Source: Legionellales bacterium (GTDB lineage: Bacteria > Pseudomonadota > Gammaproteobacteria > WLWR01). Taken from it: a DNA stretch of 13,883 bases. The number at the start of each line of letters is the position of its first letter. Within the stretch, counting starts at the first letter, position 1. Shown here piece by piece: positions 5,651 through 13,289 of the stretch. The stretch spans positions 1 to 13,883 of the forward strand of contig WLWR01000022.1 in NCBI GenBank assembly GCA_012103495.1. The letters are read 5' to 3'. The notes below the pieces were generated by a model, which saw nothing but the letters and a program-made list of their open reading frames with translations, searched no databases and was not told where the DNA came from. The position numbers were made by a program, and so were the translations under genes.

Positions 5651-8329
5651 ATGCGAGATTATGTAGATAATTATTTTGGCCTTTTTCCATTCACTCATAT
5701 TGGTTATTTAACAGCAGCAGGCATATCATTTTCCCGTTTGTTTACTGTCAATCAGACTAACAACGATGTGTCCAATGAGTTTTCATTTGGGTGGTATCAA
5801 TGGGGTGGATTATTGAATACTGGCTATGGGGTTGGTAGTGGCTATGGGATTGGTAGTGGAAATAGTTATTTACCTGAAAGTGCCTCTCCTATTTTTTTCG
5901 GTGGTGTTGGTGGTTTGACACTTAGTGGTTTCGGATATGTTTATTCTGGGGTGGGATCAAACTTTAATCCATTCGGTGGATATGGAGGAAATCCCTATTC
6001 GAGCAATCATTATCATTTAAATAGTCCCGATATGAATAATGCACCGGTGGTTTCATCGTCGGTAGTTGGGACTGGTAGCGAAGACGATAGTGTGTTCAGT
6101 GTGGATTTATTGTCAGGCGCCAGTGACCCAGATGGTGATGTTCTGACGGTGTCGAATTTGGTGTTGGTTTCAGGGGATGATTCAGGGGTTGTATTTTCGA
6201 ACAGTGGGTTGACGGTTTCGCCACAAGCGTATACCAGCTTGGCGGTGGGAGAGACGTCGGTGATTGCTTACGCTTACGACATTGAGGATGGTCGTGGCGG
6301 AGTGGTGTCGCAAACGGCCGAGGTGACGATCACCGGAGCGAACGATGCGCCGGTAGTTTCATCGACGGTGGTTGGGATTGGGAGTGAAGACGACGGCGTG
6401 TTCAGTGTGGATTTGTTGTCAGGCGCCAGTGATCCGGATACCAGCGATGTTTTGACGGTGTCGAATTTGGTGTTGGTTTCAGGGGATGATTCAGGGGTTG
6501 TATTTTCGAACAGTGGGTTGACGGTTTCGCCGCAAGCGTACACCAGCTTGGCGGTGGGAGAGACGTCGGTGATCACGTATGCTTACGACATTGAGGATGG
6601 TCGTGGCGGAGTGGTGTCGCAAACGGCCGAGGTGACGATCACCGGAGCGAACGATAGACCTGTTCTTGATTTTTCTACCGATCCTTCTTTAGAAGATGGG
6701 TATCGTAATATTGCTAATAGTATCAATACGGGTACTACCGTCAGTGCAATTTCGGCTGGATTGATCAATGACCCAGATGGTCCCGGTATGGGTCTTGCTG
6801 TCATTAACACGGATATTACCAATGGTATTTGGGAATTCTCTATAGATGGGGGCAATCATTGGCAGTTGCTAAGTGGTACCAATGAAACGAATGCTCTCTT
6901 GTTGCGTGAGCAAGATTTAATACGTTTCATTCCTAATGATGAGTTTGAAGGCAGTGCCAATATTTCTTTTAAAGCTTGGGATCAAAGTAGTGGTGCGGTA
7001 GGTCAATTAGCTGATACAACGAGTGGGGATGCCTTTAGTTTAGCGACGGAGGATGCACTGATTGATATTACTGGTTTAGTGTTAACCAGTGGGGTTGATA
7101 TCTTTACAACTCGTGATGCAACAAATGATCAATTTATTGCTACCGCTGTGAATTACTCTGAAGTCAATGACATGATTGATGGTGGCGTGGGTGGCGTGGA
7201 TAGTTTGTTATTGCAGGGTGGGGGGAACTTTATTTTCAATGGGAATGTTCAAAATTTAGAAAATATTATAACGGATAATGATAGTTATACGGTGACCTTC
7301 ACTACAACCGCAACCGACGTTATGTTTGTTGACGCCAGTGCCATCGATGATACAAATTCAATCACTGTGAATGCAAGTGATTATACCAGTGCTTTACAAA
7401 TTACTGGCGGCGCTGGTGATGATCTATTAAGTGGTGGTATGGAAGTTGATGTTATTGTTGGTGGTATCGGTAATGATGTGATCACAGGAGGTGCTGGAGG
7501 GGATCAGCTTAATGGGAACGCTGGAAGCGATACCGTTGCTTATACAGACTCAACGTCTGCAGATAATTTAACAGGGGTTACTATCAATCTGGAAAATAAC
7601 AGTGCCTCTGGTGCGGGAACTCATGCTGCAGGTGATACGATTGCCAATTTTGAAAATATAATCGGGTCAAGTTTTAATGATACGTTGATTGGAAATAATC
7701 AAGCGAATGTTTTGGTTGGTGGTGTAGGCGATGATCTCCTCAATGGGAATAATGGTAACGATGAACTTGTTGGTGGTGCAGGTGAGGATAGCTTGAATGG
7801 CGGTCGTGGAAGGGATAGTCTCTCGGGCAATGAAAATGATGACTTGCTCAATGGGAATGGTGGTGCTGATGAACTTTTTGGTGGCCAGGGTAATGATAGG
7901 CTCAATGGTGGTGGGGGTAGTGATACACTTTTCGGTGGTATCGGCGATGATTTTCTCAATGGAAATAATGGTAATGATCAGCTCTCAGGTGGAGAAGGTA
8001 TCGATACTCTAAATGGTGGTTCTAGAAGGGATACTTTGATAGGGGGTACTGACAATGACAATCTTACCGGTGGTGCGGGGAATGATTTATTTATTTTCTC
8101 TGTAGGGGATGGCAGCGATACCATCACAGACTTTAGTACCAATCGTAATGAAAAAATTGATCTGTCAGCATTTAATACTGATTTTACAATATTACAAACG
8201 GCCATCAATCAGGTGGCTGGGGATACGGTAATTGATTTGACTGTTGTGGGTGGAAACTTGGGGGATCAAATCACTTTACAAGGTATTAATAGCGCAGCAC
8301 TGGATGTGGATGACTTTATTTTTTCGTAA
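5651..8329 (+). CDS. RTX adhesin with VCBS repeats, type I secreted
   Basis: 892 residues from the ATG at 5651, with a modest GAGAG ribosome site. There is no Sec signal. Residues 1-130 are rich in Gly, Tyr, Ser and Asn (YGVGSGYGIGSG). Two nearly identical VCBS-type repeats follow (131-232 and 233-335), joined by the usual A-N-D-x-P-V linker. A third cadherin/Ig-like repeat spans about 336-475 (NGIWEFSIDGG, IRFIPNDEFEG). RTX nonapeptides GGxGxDxLx come in two blocks, five at 586-631 and fourteen at 690-816; they bind calcium and drive folding outside the cell. The end (DTITDFSTNRNEKIDLSAF to the final DDFIFS) is the typical RTX C-terminus read by type I exporters. It is likely a surface or released adhesin rather than a pore-forming toxin, since no acylation or hydrophobic pore region is seen. 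No hlyB/hlyD/tolC-type genes are in the window. The VCBS part is visibly richer in G+C than its flanks. Confidence 0.88.
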   Translation: MRDYVDNYFGLFPFTHIGYLTAAGISFSRLFTVNQTNNDVSNEFSFGWYQWGGLLNTGYGVGSGYGIGSGNSYLPESASPIFFGGVGGLTLSGFGYVYSGVGSNFNPFGGYGGNPYSSNHYHLNSPDMNNAPVVSSSVVGTGSEDDSVFSVDLLSGASDPDGDVLTVSNLVLVSGDDSGVVFSNSGLTVSPQAYTSLAVGETSVIAYAYDIEDGRGGVVSQTAEVTITGANDAPVVSSTVVGIGSEDDGVFSVDLLSGASDPDTSDVLTVSNLVLVSGDDSGVVFSNSGLTVSPQAYTSLAVGETSVITYAYDIEDGRGGVVSQTAEVTITGANDRPVLDFSTDPSLEDGYRNIANSINTGTTVSAISAGLINDPDGPGMGLAVINTDITNGIWEFSIDGGNHWQLLSGTNETNALLLREQDLIRFIPNDEFEGSANISFKAWDQSSGAVGQLADTTSGDAFSLATEDALIDITGLVLTSGVDIFTTRDATNDQFIATAVNYSEVNDMIDGGVGGVDSLLLQGGGNFIFNGNVQNLENIITDNDSYTVTFTTTATDVMFVDASAIDDTNSITVNASDYTSALQITGGAGDDLLSGGMEVDVIVGGIGNDVITGGAGGDQLNGNAGSDTVAYTDSTSADNLTGVTINLENNSASGAGTHAAGDTIANFENIIGSSFNDTLIGNNQANVLVGGVGDDLLNGNNGNDELVGGAGEDSLNGGRGRDSLSGNENDDLLNGNGGADELFGGQGNDRLNGGGGSDTLFGGIGDDFLNGNNGNDQLSGGEGIDTLNGGSRRDTLIGGTDNDNLTGGAGNDLFIFSVGDGSDTITDFSTNRNEKIDLSAFNTDFTILQTAINQVAGDTVIDLTVVGGNLGDQITLQGINSAALDVDDFIFS
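6041..6346 (+). repeat. VCBS-type repeat unit 1 (306 bp)
   Basis: First of two tandem copies within the adhesin gene, coding for 102 residues. Two runs match copy 2 exactly: 79 bp at 6144-6222 and 75 bp at 6272-6346. Near-identity at synonymous sites points to recent duplication or gene conversion. Confidence 0.9.
6347..6655 (+). repeat. VCBS-type repeat unit 2 (309 bp)
   Basis: Second tandem copy, 103 residues. It differs from copy 1 mainly near the start and by one extra codon (D-P-D-T-S-D in place of D-P-D-G-D). Such direct repeats can recombine to gain or lose a unit without a frameshift. Confidence 0.9.
7406..7543 (+). repeat. RTX nonapeptide block 1 (five units)
   Basis: Encodes GGAGDDLLS, GGMEVDVIV, GGIGNDVIT, GGAGGDQLN and GNAGSDTVA. 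The second unit is degenerate. These form calcium-binding parallel beta-rolls in the secreted adhesin. Confidence 0.85.
7718..8098 (+). repeat. RTX nonapeptide block 2 (fourteen units)
   Basis: Fourteen consecutive 27-bp units, from GGVGDDLLN to GGAGNDLFI. Several alternate GG-start and GN-start forms, a roughly 54-bp higher-order period in part of the block. Units such as GGSRRDTLI lack the usual Gly and would bind calcium poorly. Confidence 0.88.
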
Positions 8330-8357
8330 CGATTCACCACATTAGAAACTTGTGACC

Positions 8358-8403
8358 CTCTATACCCATTCCACTTGAAGCTTCAAGTGGAATGGGTATA
8401 GAG
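8358..8403. repeat. 46-bp perfect palindrome with no loop
   Basis: Arms of 23 bp (8358-8380 and 8381-8403) are exactly complementary, centred on AAGCTT, and include TATACCCATTCCACTTG. It lies 29 bases after the adhesin stop and upstream of the msbA promoter. No T-tract follows on either side, so it is unlikely to be an ordinary intrinsic terminator, though the RNA would fold strongly. It looks like a dispersed palindromic repeat unit. Confidence 0.85.
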
Positions 8404-8427
8404 CTAATATTCCAATGAACACTGAGT

Positions 8428-8456
8428 TTGCAATGACTGGGCATCCTCTCTAAAAT
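8428..8456 (+). promoter_or_regulatory. Candidate sigma-70 promoter of msbA-lpxK
   Basis: TTGCAA at 8428-8433 and TAAAAT at 8451-8456 are separated by 17 bases. Transcription would begin near 8463, about 37 bases before the preferred msbA start. It lies downstream of the palindrome, which separates it from the adhesin unit. Confidence 0.5.
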
Positions 8457-8499
8457 GTCGCATATTTGACCAGATGGTTGGCTGATGGAGAGTCATTTG

Positions 8500-10257
8500 A
8501 TGCGTAGTTCTCGCTATTTGCTCAAGCGATTGCTTGGCTATTTAACGCCGTTTTGGCCGCTTTTGCTGTTAGGATTGGTGGTCAATATGTCGTATGCCGG
8601 TATTGATGCTGGGTTTACTTATATGGCGAAGGTATTTGTGGATCGTGGCTTGGTTGATCAAGATCAAAGTTTCATTCGGTGGATTCCGTGGATTATTTTG
8701 ATAGGCATTTCATTGCGTGGGGTGATGAATGCTTTGGCAGGTTATCTGATGACCTGGGTGGCGCGGCAATTGGTTAATACGCTACGTCGTCAAGTATTTG
8801 GTCATATCTTGCGGTTGCCAGCACAACTGTATCATCAATATTCTTCTGGGCAATTGTTGTCAAAAATTTTATACGATGTTGAGCAAGTGGCGCATGTGAG
8901 TGCGGATGCGTTGACCACGTTTGTGCAATCGGTGTGTTTGATTATTGGTTTGTTGGCAGTGATGTTTTACATCAGTTGGCAATTGTCGTTGTTGTTTATG
9001 TTGACCGCACCGGTGGTGATCCTGATTGTCAATTATACCAATAGACGCACGCGACGAGTCAGTCACGCGGCACAGCAATCGATGGGACAAGTGACTGAAA
9101 TTGCTGAGGAAGCTATTGAAGGTTATCGAGAAGTGCGTATTTACGGTGGACAAGCGTATGAGGAAGGCAAATTTGATCAAGCCACTGAGCAAAGTCGTTT
9201 GCGGGATATGAAAGTGGCGGCAACCAAAGCATTGAATGTCGCCGGTGTGCAAATGGTGATTGCTTTGGGAATTTCCTTAATCATTGTCGCGGCGATTCAA
9301 TTGTCGGCCATTTTAGAAATCAGTGCCGGTGGTTTTGTTGCCATCATCGTTGCTATGTTGCAATTGTCAGTACCAATCAAACGATTGACCAATATTACCA
9401 GTATTATTCAACGGGGGTTGGCTGGGGCTGAAAGTGTGTTTCATTTATTGGATGAATCGATGGAAGCAGAACAGGGGCAACGAGAATTAACTCGGGTCAA
9501 TGGTCAATTGTGCTTTGATCAAGTGTGTTTTGCCTATCCTTCACGTCCAGTGTTACACGACATTCAGGTGGTGATTGAACCGGGTGAAACGGTGGCATTG
9601 GTCGGGCGGTCTGGTAGTGGTAAGTCGACTTTGGTTAATTTAGTGCCGCGGTTTTATTCGCTTACGCAAGGACAGATTTTATTGGATGGGGTTGATATTG
9701 CGCAATTGAGTTTGGCAAATTTACGTCAGCACATTGCTTTGGTCTCGCAACAAGTGATGTTGTTTAACGATACCATCGCTAATAACATTGTTTACGGCAG
9801 TTCTAATCACGATGCGCGACAAATTGAAATTGCCGCGCGTCTTGCCCATGTATGGGAGTTTGCCCAACATTTACCCCAAGGGTTACAAACCATGGTGGGT
9901 GAAAATGGTGTCCTATTATCAGGTGGGCAACGTCAACGTATTGCCATTGCCCGAGCATTGATGAAAAATGCGCCGATATTGATTTTGGATGAAGCGACCT
10001 CTGCTTTGGATACCGAATCTGAACGACATATTCAAGCAGCTTTAACCGAAGTGATGCGTCATCGCACCACGTTGGTGATTGCTCATCGATTGTCTACTAT
10101 TGAGAATGCTGATCGTATTTTGGTTTTGGATCAAGGGCGCATTATTGAACAAGGGTCACATCAACAATTGTTGGCTCATGAGGGGCATTATGCGTACTTA
10201 CATGCAATGCAATTTCAACCCAACTTGCCTGTCAATCCAATTGTTGAGGAAGTCTAA
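8500..10257 (+). CDS. msbA: Lipid A flippase MsbA (ABC exporter)
   Basis: 585 residues from the ATG at 8500, which has GGAGA seven bases upstream. The in-frame ATG at 8485 adds five residues but has no ribosome site. MsbA flips core-lipid A from the inner to the outer leaflet of the inner membrane using ATP and works as a homodimer of half-transporters. The first 310 or so residues form the six-helix exporter domain. The nucleotide-binding domain has Walker A G-R-S-G-S-G-K-S-T at 369-377, signature L-S-G-G-Q at 473-477, Walker B I-L-I-L-D-E with D497/E498, and the switch His H529 in I-A-H-R-L-S-T. Length is close to E. coli MsbA (582). lpxK begins directly after the stop, the classical msbA-lpxK arrangement, which favours MsbA over a generic multidrug exporter. 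Confidence 0.94.
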   Translation: MRSSRYLLKRLLGYLTPFWPLLLLGLVVNMSYAGIDAGFTYMAKVFVDRGLVDQDQSFIRWIPWIILIGISLRGVMNALAGYLMTWVARQLVNTLRRQVFGHILRLPAQLYHQYSSGQLLSKILYDVEQVAHVSADALTTFVQSVCLIIGLLAVMFYISWQLSLLFMLTAPVVILIVNYTNRRTRRVSHAAQQSMGQVTEIAEEAIEGYREVRIYGGQAYEEGKFDQATEQSRLRDMKVAATKALNVAGVQMVIALGISLIIVAAIQLSAILEISAGGFVAIIVAMLQLSVPIKRLTNITSIIQRGLAGAESVFHLLDESMEAEQGQRELTRVNGQLCFDQVCFAYPSRPVLHDIQVVIEPGETVALVGRSGSGKSTLVNLVPRFYSLTQGQILLDGVDIAQLSLANLRQHIALVSQQVMLFNDTIANNIVYGSSNHDARQIEIAARLAHVWEFAQHLPQGLQTMVGENGVLLSGGQRQRIAIARALMKNAPILILDEATSALDTESERHIQAALTEVMRHRTTLVIAHRLSTIENADRILVLDQGRIIEQGSHQQLLAHEGHYAYLHAMQFQPNLPVNPIVEEV

Positions 10258-11283
10258 ATGTTTTGGGATCGCTTGTGGTATGCTGCGCAAAGTCGTTGGC
10301 ATTACCCATTGATCCCAATCAGTTGGTTGTTTCAAGCTGGGGCAACCATTCGTCGATATTATCAGCAACGACGTCCACCCAAAGTATCTGTCCCGATTGT
10401 GGTGGTGGGTAATCTAACCGTCGGTGGTACTGGTAAAACACCTTTGGTGATTGCTTTGGCCGATATGTTGACGCAACAACAGTTAAAGGTAGGGATTGTC
10501 AGTCGTGGGTATGGGGGACGGGCGCCACAATATCCGTATTGGGTGACGCCAACCAGTGATCCTAAATGGGTGGGTGATGAGCCGCTATTGATTGCCCAGC
10601 GAACTCGTTTACCTGTGGTGGTGGCGCCCGATCGCCCATCGGCAGTTCATTATTTACAACAACGTACTCCTTGCGATGTGATCATCAGTGATGATGGATT
10701 ACAACATTATGCATTGCCCAGAGTGTTTGAAATTGTGGTGATTGATGGTGAACGTGGCTTGGGCAATGAGTGTTGTTTGCCGGCCGGTCCTTTACGAGAG
10801 TCAATCCATCGATTGGCGCAAGTGGATTTGGTAGTAGTGAACACTCAACACGAGCATTTATTTCATGCTCTGCGGCAACGTTATGCTGATATGACGCTAA
10901 ATAATGCGTGGCTGCAAATGCGATTGCAGCCTGGAACGATAACTTCATTGTGTCAACCCGATTTGGTTTTTACGCCAGAGGTTTGGCGTGGGAAATCATT
11001 GCATGCTGTTGCGGCAATTGGTCATCCGCAACGTTTTTTTCAAACATTGCGTGATTTGAATTTCATGCCACGTTGTCACCCGTTTGCTGATCATTACTCA
11101 TGGAAACCACAGGACTTAATGTTTGGTAAACGCAGTGTGGTAGTGATGACTGAAAAAGATGCCGTGAAATGTCGTGCGTGGGCAATGTCTAATTTATGGT
11201 ATTTGCCAGTAGATGCACAATTTTCAACGGCTGATCAATCAATGCTTGTGCAGTGGGTGCAGAAAAAATTAACAACGCAGTGA
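10258..11283 (+). CDS. lpxK: Tetraacyldisaccharide 4'-kinase LpxK
   Basis: 341 residues, slightly longer than the E. coli enzyme (328). LpxK transfers the gamma-phosphate of ATP to the 4' position of the tetraacyl disaccharide to give lipid IVA, at the inner face of the inner membrane. An N-terminal amphipathic or membrane helix covers about residues 12-30. The P-loop G-N-L-T-V-G-G-T-G-K-T-P is at 51-62, V-S-R-G-Y-G-G follows, the catalytic-region D-D-G-L-Q-H is at 145-150, and F-A-D-H and T-E-K-D-A-V-K lie near the end; all are typical of the family. The ATG directly abuts the msbA stop (TAA then ATG), and its GAGGAAG ribosome site lies inside the last msbA codons, so the two are probably translationally coupled. 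No hairpin terminator was seen in the short gap that follows. Confidence 0.95.
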   Translation: MFWDRLWYAAQSRWHYPLIPISWLFQAGATIRRYYQQRRPPKVSVPIVVVGNLTVGGTGKTPLVIALADMLTQQQLKVGIVSRGYGGRAPQYPYWVTPTSDPKWVGDEPLLIAQRTRLPVVVAPDRPSAVHYLQQRTPCDVIISDDGLQHYALPRVFEIVVIDGERGLGNECCLPAGPLRESIHRLAQVDLVVVNTQHEHLFHALRQRYADMTLNNAWLQMRLQPGTITSLCQPDLVFTPEVWRGKSLHAVAAIGHPQRFFQTLRDLNFMPRCHPFADHYSWKPQDLMFGKRSVVVMTEKDAVKCRAWAMSNLWYLPVDAQFSTADQSMLVQWVQKKLTTQ

Positions 11284-11313
11284 TTTTGTTGCTTGGTCTT
11301 TCAATGTGAAAAA

Positions 11314-11342
11314 TTGACATCGTGAATTATCATGACTATACA
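11314..11342 (+). promoter_or_regulatory. Strong-looking sigma-70 promoter of the FAS1 gene
   Basis: A perfect -35 TTGACA at 11314-11319 is followed 17 bases later by TATACA at 11337-11342. Transcription would start near 11349, about 32 bases before the ATG, and the leader carries AAAGGAG. Confidence 0.7.
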
Positions 11343-11380
11343 TTATGAGCCAATAACAATAATTAAAGGAGAATGGCGCC

Positions 11381-11869
11381 ATGAGAAAATTATTAAAAAC
11401 TTGGGTTGCAGTGATATCGTTAATGATCGCTTCTGTAGGTTTTGCAGCTCAGCAAGATAAAAACATTGTTGAATTAGCAGTTTCTACCAATGATTTATCG
11501 ACTTTAGCAGCCGCGGTACAAGAAGCCGGTTTGATGGAAGCATTAAGCGGTACGGGTCCTTTCACTGTGTTTGCTCCTACCAATGAAGCGTTTGCTAAAT
11601 TACCTCCCGGTACTTTAGAAAAACTATTAAAAAATAAAGAAGCTTTGGTCAAAGTGTTAACTTACCATGTGGTTCCAGGAAGCATTAAATCTGGTGATAT
11701 TCGCAGCGGTGAAGTAATGACGTTGGAAGGCCAAAAAGTGATTGTTGCCAAAAATGGTCAACAAGTAAAAATTAACGATGCGCAAGTTATTCAAGCGGAT
11801 GTAGTTGCTAAAAACGGTGTTGTTCATGTGATTGATACCGTATTGATTCCAACTGATTTGCAAGTCTAA
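11381..11869 (+). CDS. Exported fasciclin (FAS1)-domain protein
   Basis: 162 residues with a clear Sec signal: RKLLK, then a hydrophobic core, with likely cleavage after V-G-F-A-A. A single FAS1 domain fills the rest. The H1 region reads T-G-P-F-T-V-F-A-P-T-N-E-A-F (about residues 58-71), the Y-H-V-V-P-G motif sits near 95-100, and the H2 region V-V-H-V-I-D-T-V-L-I-P closes the domain. FAS1 proteins mediate adhesion or act as periplasmic or surface proteins in bacteria; the partner here is unknown. The ribosome site AAAGGAG lies nine bases before the ATG. With its own promoter and a strong terminator it is a single-gene unit, probably well expressed. No lipobox is present, so it should be soluble in the periplasm or secreted. 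Confidence 0.92.
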   Translation: MRKLLKTWVAVISLMIASVGFAAQQDKNIVELAVSTNDLSTLAAAVQEAGLMEALSGTGPFTVFAPTNEAFAKLPPGTLEKLLKNKEALVKVLTYHVVPGSIKSGDIRSGEVMTLEGQKVIVAKNGQQVKINDAQVIQADVVAKNGVVHVIDTVLIPTDLQV

Positions 11870-11913
11870 TCAATCTGTGTCTAGGTAGTTTTTTCCCTCT
11901 ACCTAAATCAGTG

Positions 11914-11942
11914 AAAGGGCGGCTTTAGAGTCGCCCTTTTTT
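11914..11942 (+). terminator. Rho-independent terminator of the FAS1 gene
   Basis: An 11-bp stem (AAAGGGCGGCT with AGTCGCCCTTT, one G-U pair) closes a TTAG loop and runs into six T at 11937-11942. A second, weaker hairpin (TAGGTAG at 11882-11888 with CTACCTA at 11899-11905) lies just upstream. The convergent nhaA gene ends at 11960, so the element may also limit nhaA read-through, though its minus-strand T-run is only three bases. Confidence 0.92.
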
Positions 11943-11959
11943 ATTGCTAGAATACACAA

Positions 11960-13165
11960 TTAGGATTTTGAAAATATTGAGTGGGGATGGGTGGGCGCAT
12001 GGTTGCTAAACCATATAATCAATACCCCCCAAGCCATTGATAGTAAAGAACCGAATAACACCCCTTTACGAGCTAAATCTTCATATTCTGTGCCACTAAA
12101 GGCCAGCGCACTTAAGAATAAACTCATGGTAAAGCCAATTCCGGTGAGGGTGGAAACACCATAAAATTGCCACCAATTGGAACCACTTGGTAATTTGGCA
12201 AAGCCGAGTTTAATCACTAACCAGGAAATGCTAAAAATTCCTACACTTTTCCCTAAGAATAATCCCATGGCAATCCCAATAGGTACTGGATGTAACAAGC
12301 TGGACCAGGAAAAGTTTTCAAATGAAATACCACCATTAAAAAACACGAAAATTGGCAAAATGAAAAATGCGACCCAAGGGTGCAACATGTGTTCCAATCG
12401 ACGTAAGGGTGAATAACTGGTAGTGCTACCGGCTTCTTTGGTGTGCAATGGAATGAGCAAGCCAATGATCACTCCAGCGAGCGTGGCATGGACTTTTGAT
12501 TGCAGTACACACACCCAAATCACAATGCCCAATAGTAAATAAGGCGCGATGCGCTTGATACCTAAAAAATTAAAGGCAATTAATGTGAGAATGCCAATCA
12601 AGGCAAACAACAGTGCTAAATAAGACAGTTGGCCAGTGTAAAAAATAGCGATGATGCCGATTGCTAAAATGTCATCGACAATGGACAGTGCAACAACGAA
12701 CACTTTTAAGTTGGGTGGCACACGTGATCCTAATAAAGCAATGACTCCCAAGGTGAAGGCGATATCGGTCATGGTGGGAATCGGCCAACCGATAATCGTA
12801 AGTTCCCCTTGGTAATTCAACGCGACATAAATTAATGCTGGAATGGCAATCCCACCAATGGCTGCAATGATTGGTAATGCCATTTGTGAAGCGTCGGACA
12901 GATCACCTTCTAAGACCTCACGTTTAATTTCCATGGCCAATAGCATAAAAAATATCGCCATCAAACCATCATTGACCCATAAAAATGCTGGTTTTTCTAA
13001 GTTAAATGAACCAATGCGCACTTGAATGGGCAATTCTACCAGCGATTGATACAAAGGTAGTAATTGTGAATTGGCGATAAACAACGCCAGGAGTAAGACG
13101 ATGAACAGCACAATACCACTGAGTGCTTCGACTTTGAAAAAATTTTGAATTCGTTTGGTTAACAT
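11960..13165 (-). CDS. nhaA: Na+/H+ antiporter NhaA
   Basis: 401 residues, near the family norm (E. coli 388). NhaA sits in the inner membrane with twelve helices and exchanges two protons for one sodium ion, giving salt and alkaline tolerance. Functional residues are all present: D164 and D165 in S-I-V-D-D-I (E. coli D163/D164), D134 in M-T-D-I-A-F (D133), K306 in L-G-K-S-V-G-I (K300), and H226 in V-H-A-T-L-A-G (the E. coli H225 pH-response position). The N-terminal K-V-E-A-L-S-G-I and the C-terminal T-L-T-G-I-G-F-T-M-S-L-F are also typical. The start at 13165 lacks a good Shine-Dalgarno, so translation may be weak. hmgA lies upstream on the same strand, 124 bp away, but a separate promoter is likely. 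Confidence 0.95.
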   Translation of the reverse strand: MLTKRIQNFFKVEALSGIVLFIVLLLALFIANSQLLPLYQSLVELPIQVRIGSFNLEKPAFLWVNDGLMAIFFMLLAMEIKREVLEGDLSDASQMALPIIAAIGGIAIPALIYVALNYQGELTIIGWPIPTMTDIAFTLGVIALLGSRVPPNLKVFVVALSIVDDILAIGIIAIFYTGQLSYLALLFALIGILTLIAFNFLGIKRIAPYLLLGIVIWVCVLQSKVHATLAGVIIGLLIPLHTKEAGSTTSYSPLRRLEHMLHPWVAFFILPIFVFFNGGISFENFSWSSLLHPVPIGIAMGLFLGKSVGIFSISWLVIKLGFAKLPSGSNWWQFYGVSTLTGIGFTMSLFLSALAFSGTEYEDLARKGVLFGSLLSMAWGVLIIWFSNHAPTHPHSIFSKS

Positions 13166-13197
13166 AAATCAATACAACGAGCCAAGAGAAGCTCATG

Positions 13198-13226
13198 ATT
13201 CTAACAACTTCGATTGCAATGGTGAA
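13198..13226 (-). promoter_or_regulatory. Candidate promoter of nhaA
   Basis: On the minus strand TTCACC (13226-13221) and TAGAAT (13203-13198) are 17 bases apart. Transcription would start near 13190, about 25 bases before the ATG. The -10 matches five of six positions and the -35 four of six. Confidence 0.42.
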
Positions 13227-13289
13227 TAAGAAAAATCACTTAAAAATTAAATTTAATAAATTAAGCTCTGATAAAGGGAGATGTTTTCA

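Noticed and set aside
6274..6855. Two minus-strand frames (6274-6576 and 6583-6855) with identical N-terminal residues
   Set aside because: The identity comes from the duplicated VCBS repeats on the plus strand, not from a gene pair.
7699..7959. Minus-strand frame rich in Pro, Ser and Leu across the RTX block, and a similar one at 7978-8208
   Set aside because: These are complements of the Gly-Asp-rich nonapeptide codons, an expected shadow of repeats.
7406..8098. CRISPR-like array suggested by regular short repeats
   Set aside because: The 27-bp periodicity is coding and in frame, with no spacers; it encodes RTX nonapeptides. No CRISPR array or tRNA gene was seen anywhere in the window.
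8358..8403. Calling the palindrome the adhesin's intrinsic terminator
   Set aside because: There is no T-tract on either side and no loop; it is recorded as a repeat instead.
8500..10257. Reading the ABC exporter as the type I secretion ATPase for the neighbouring RTX adhesin
   Set aside because: It is followed at zero distance by lpxK, has MsbA length and no adaptor gene beside it, and a palindrome and separate promoter lie between it and the adhesin.
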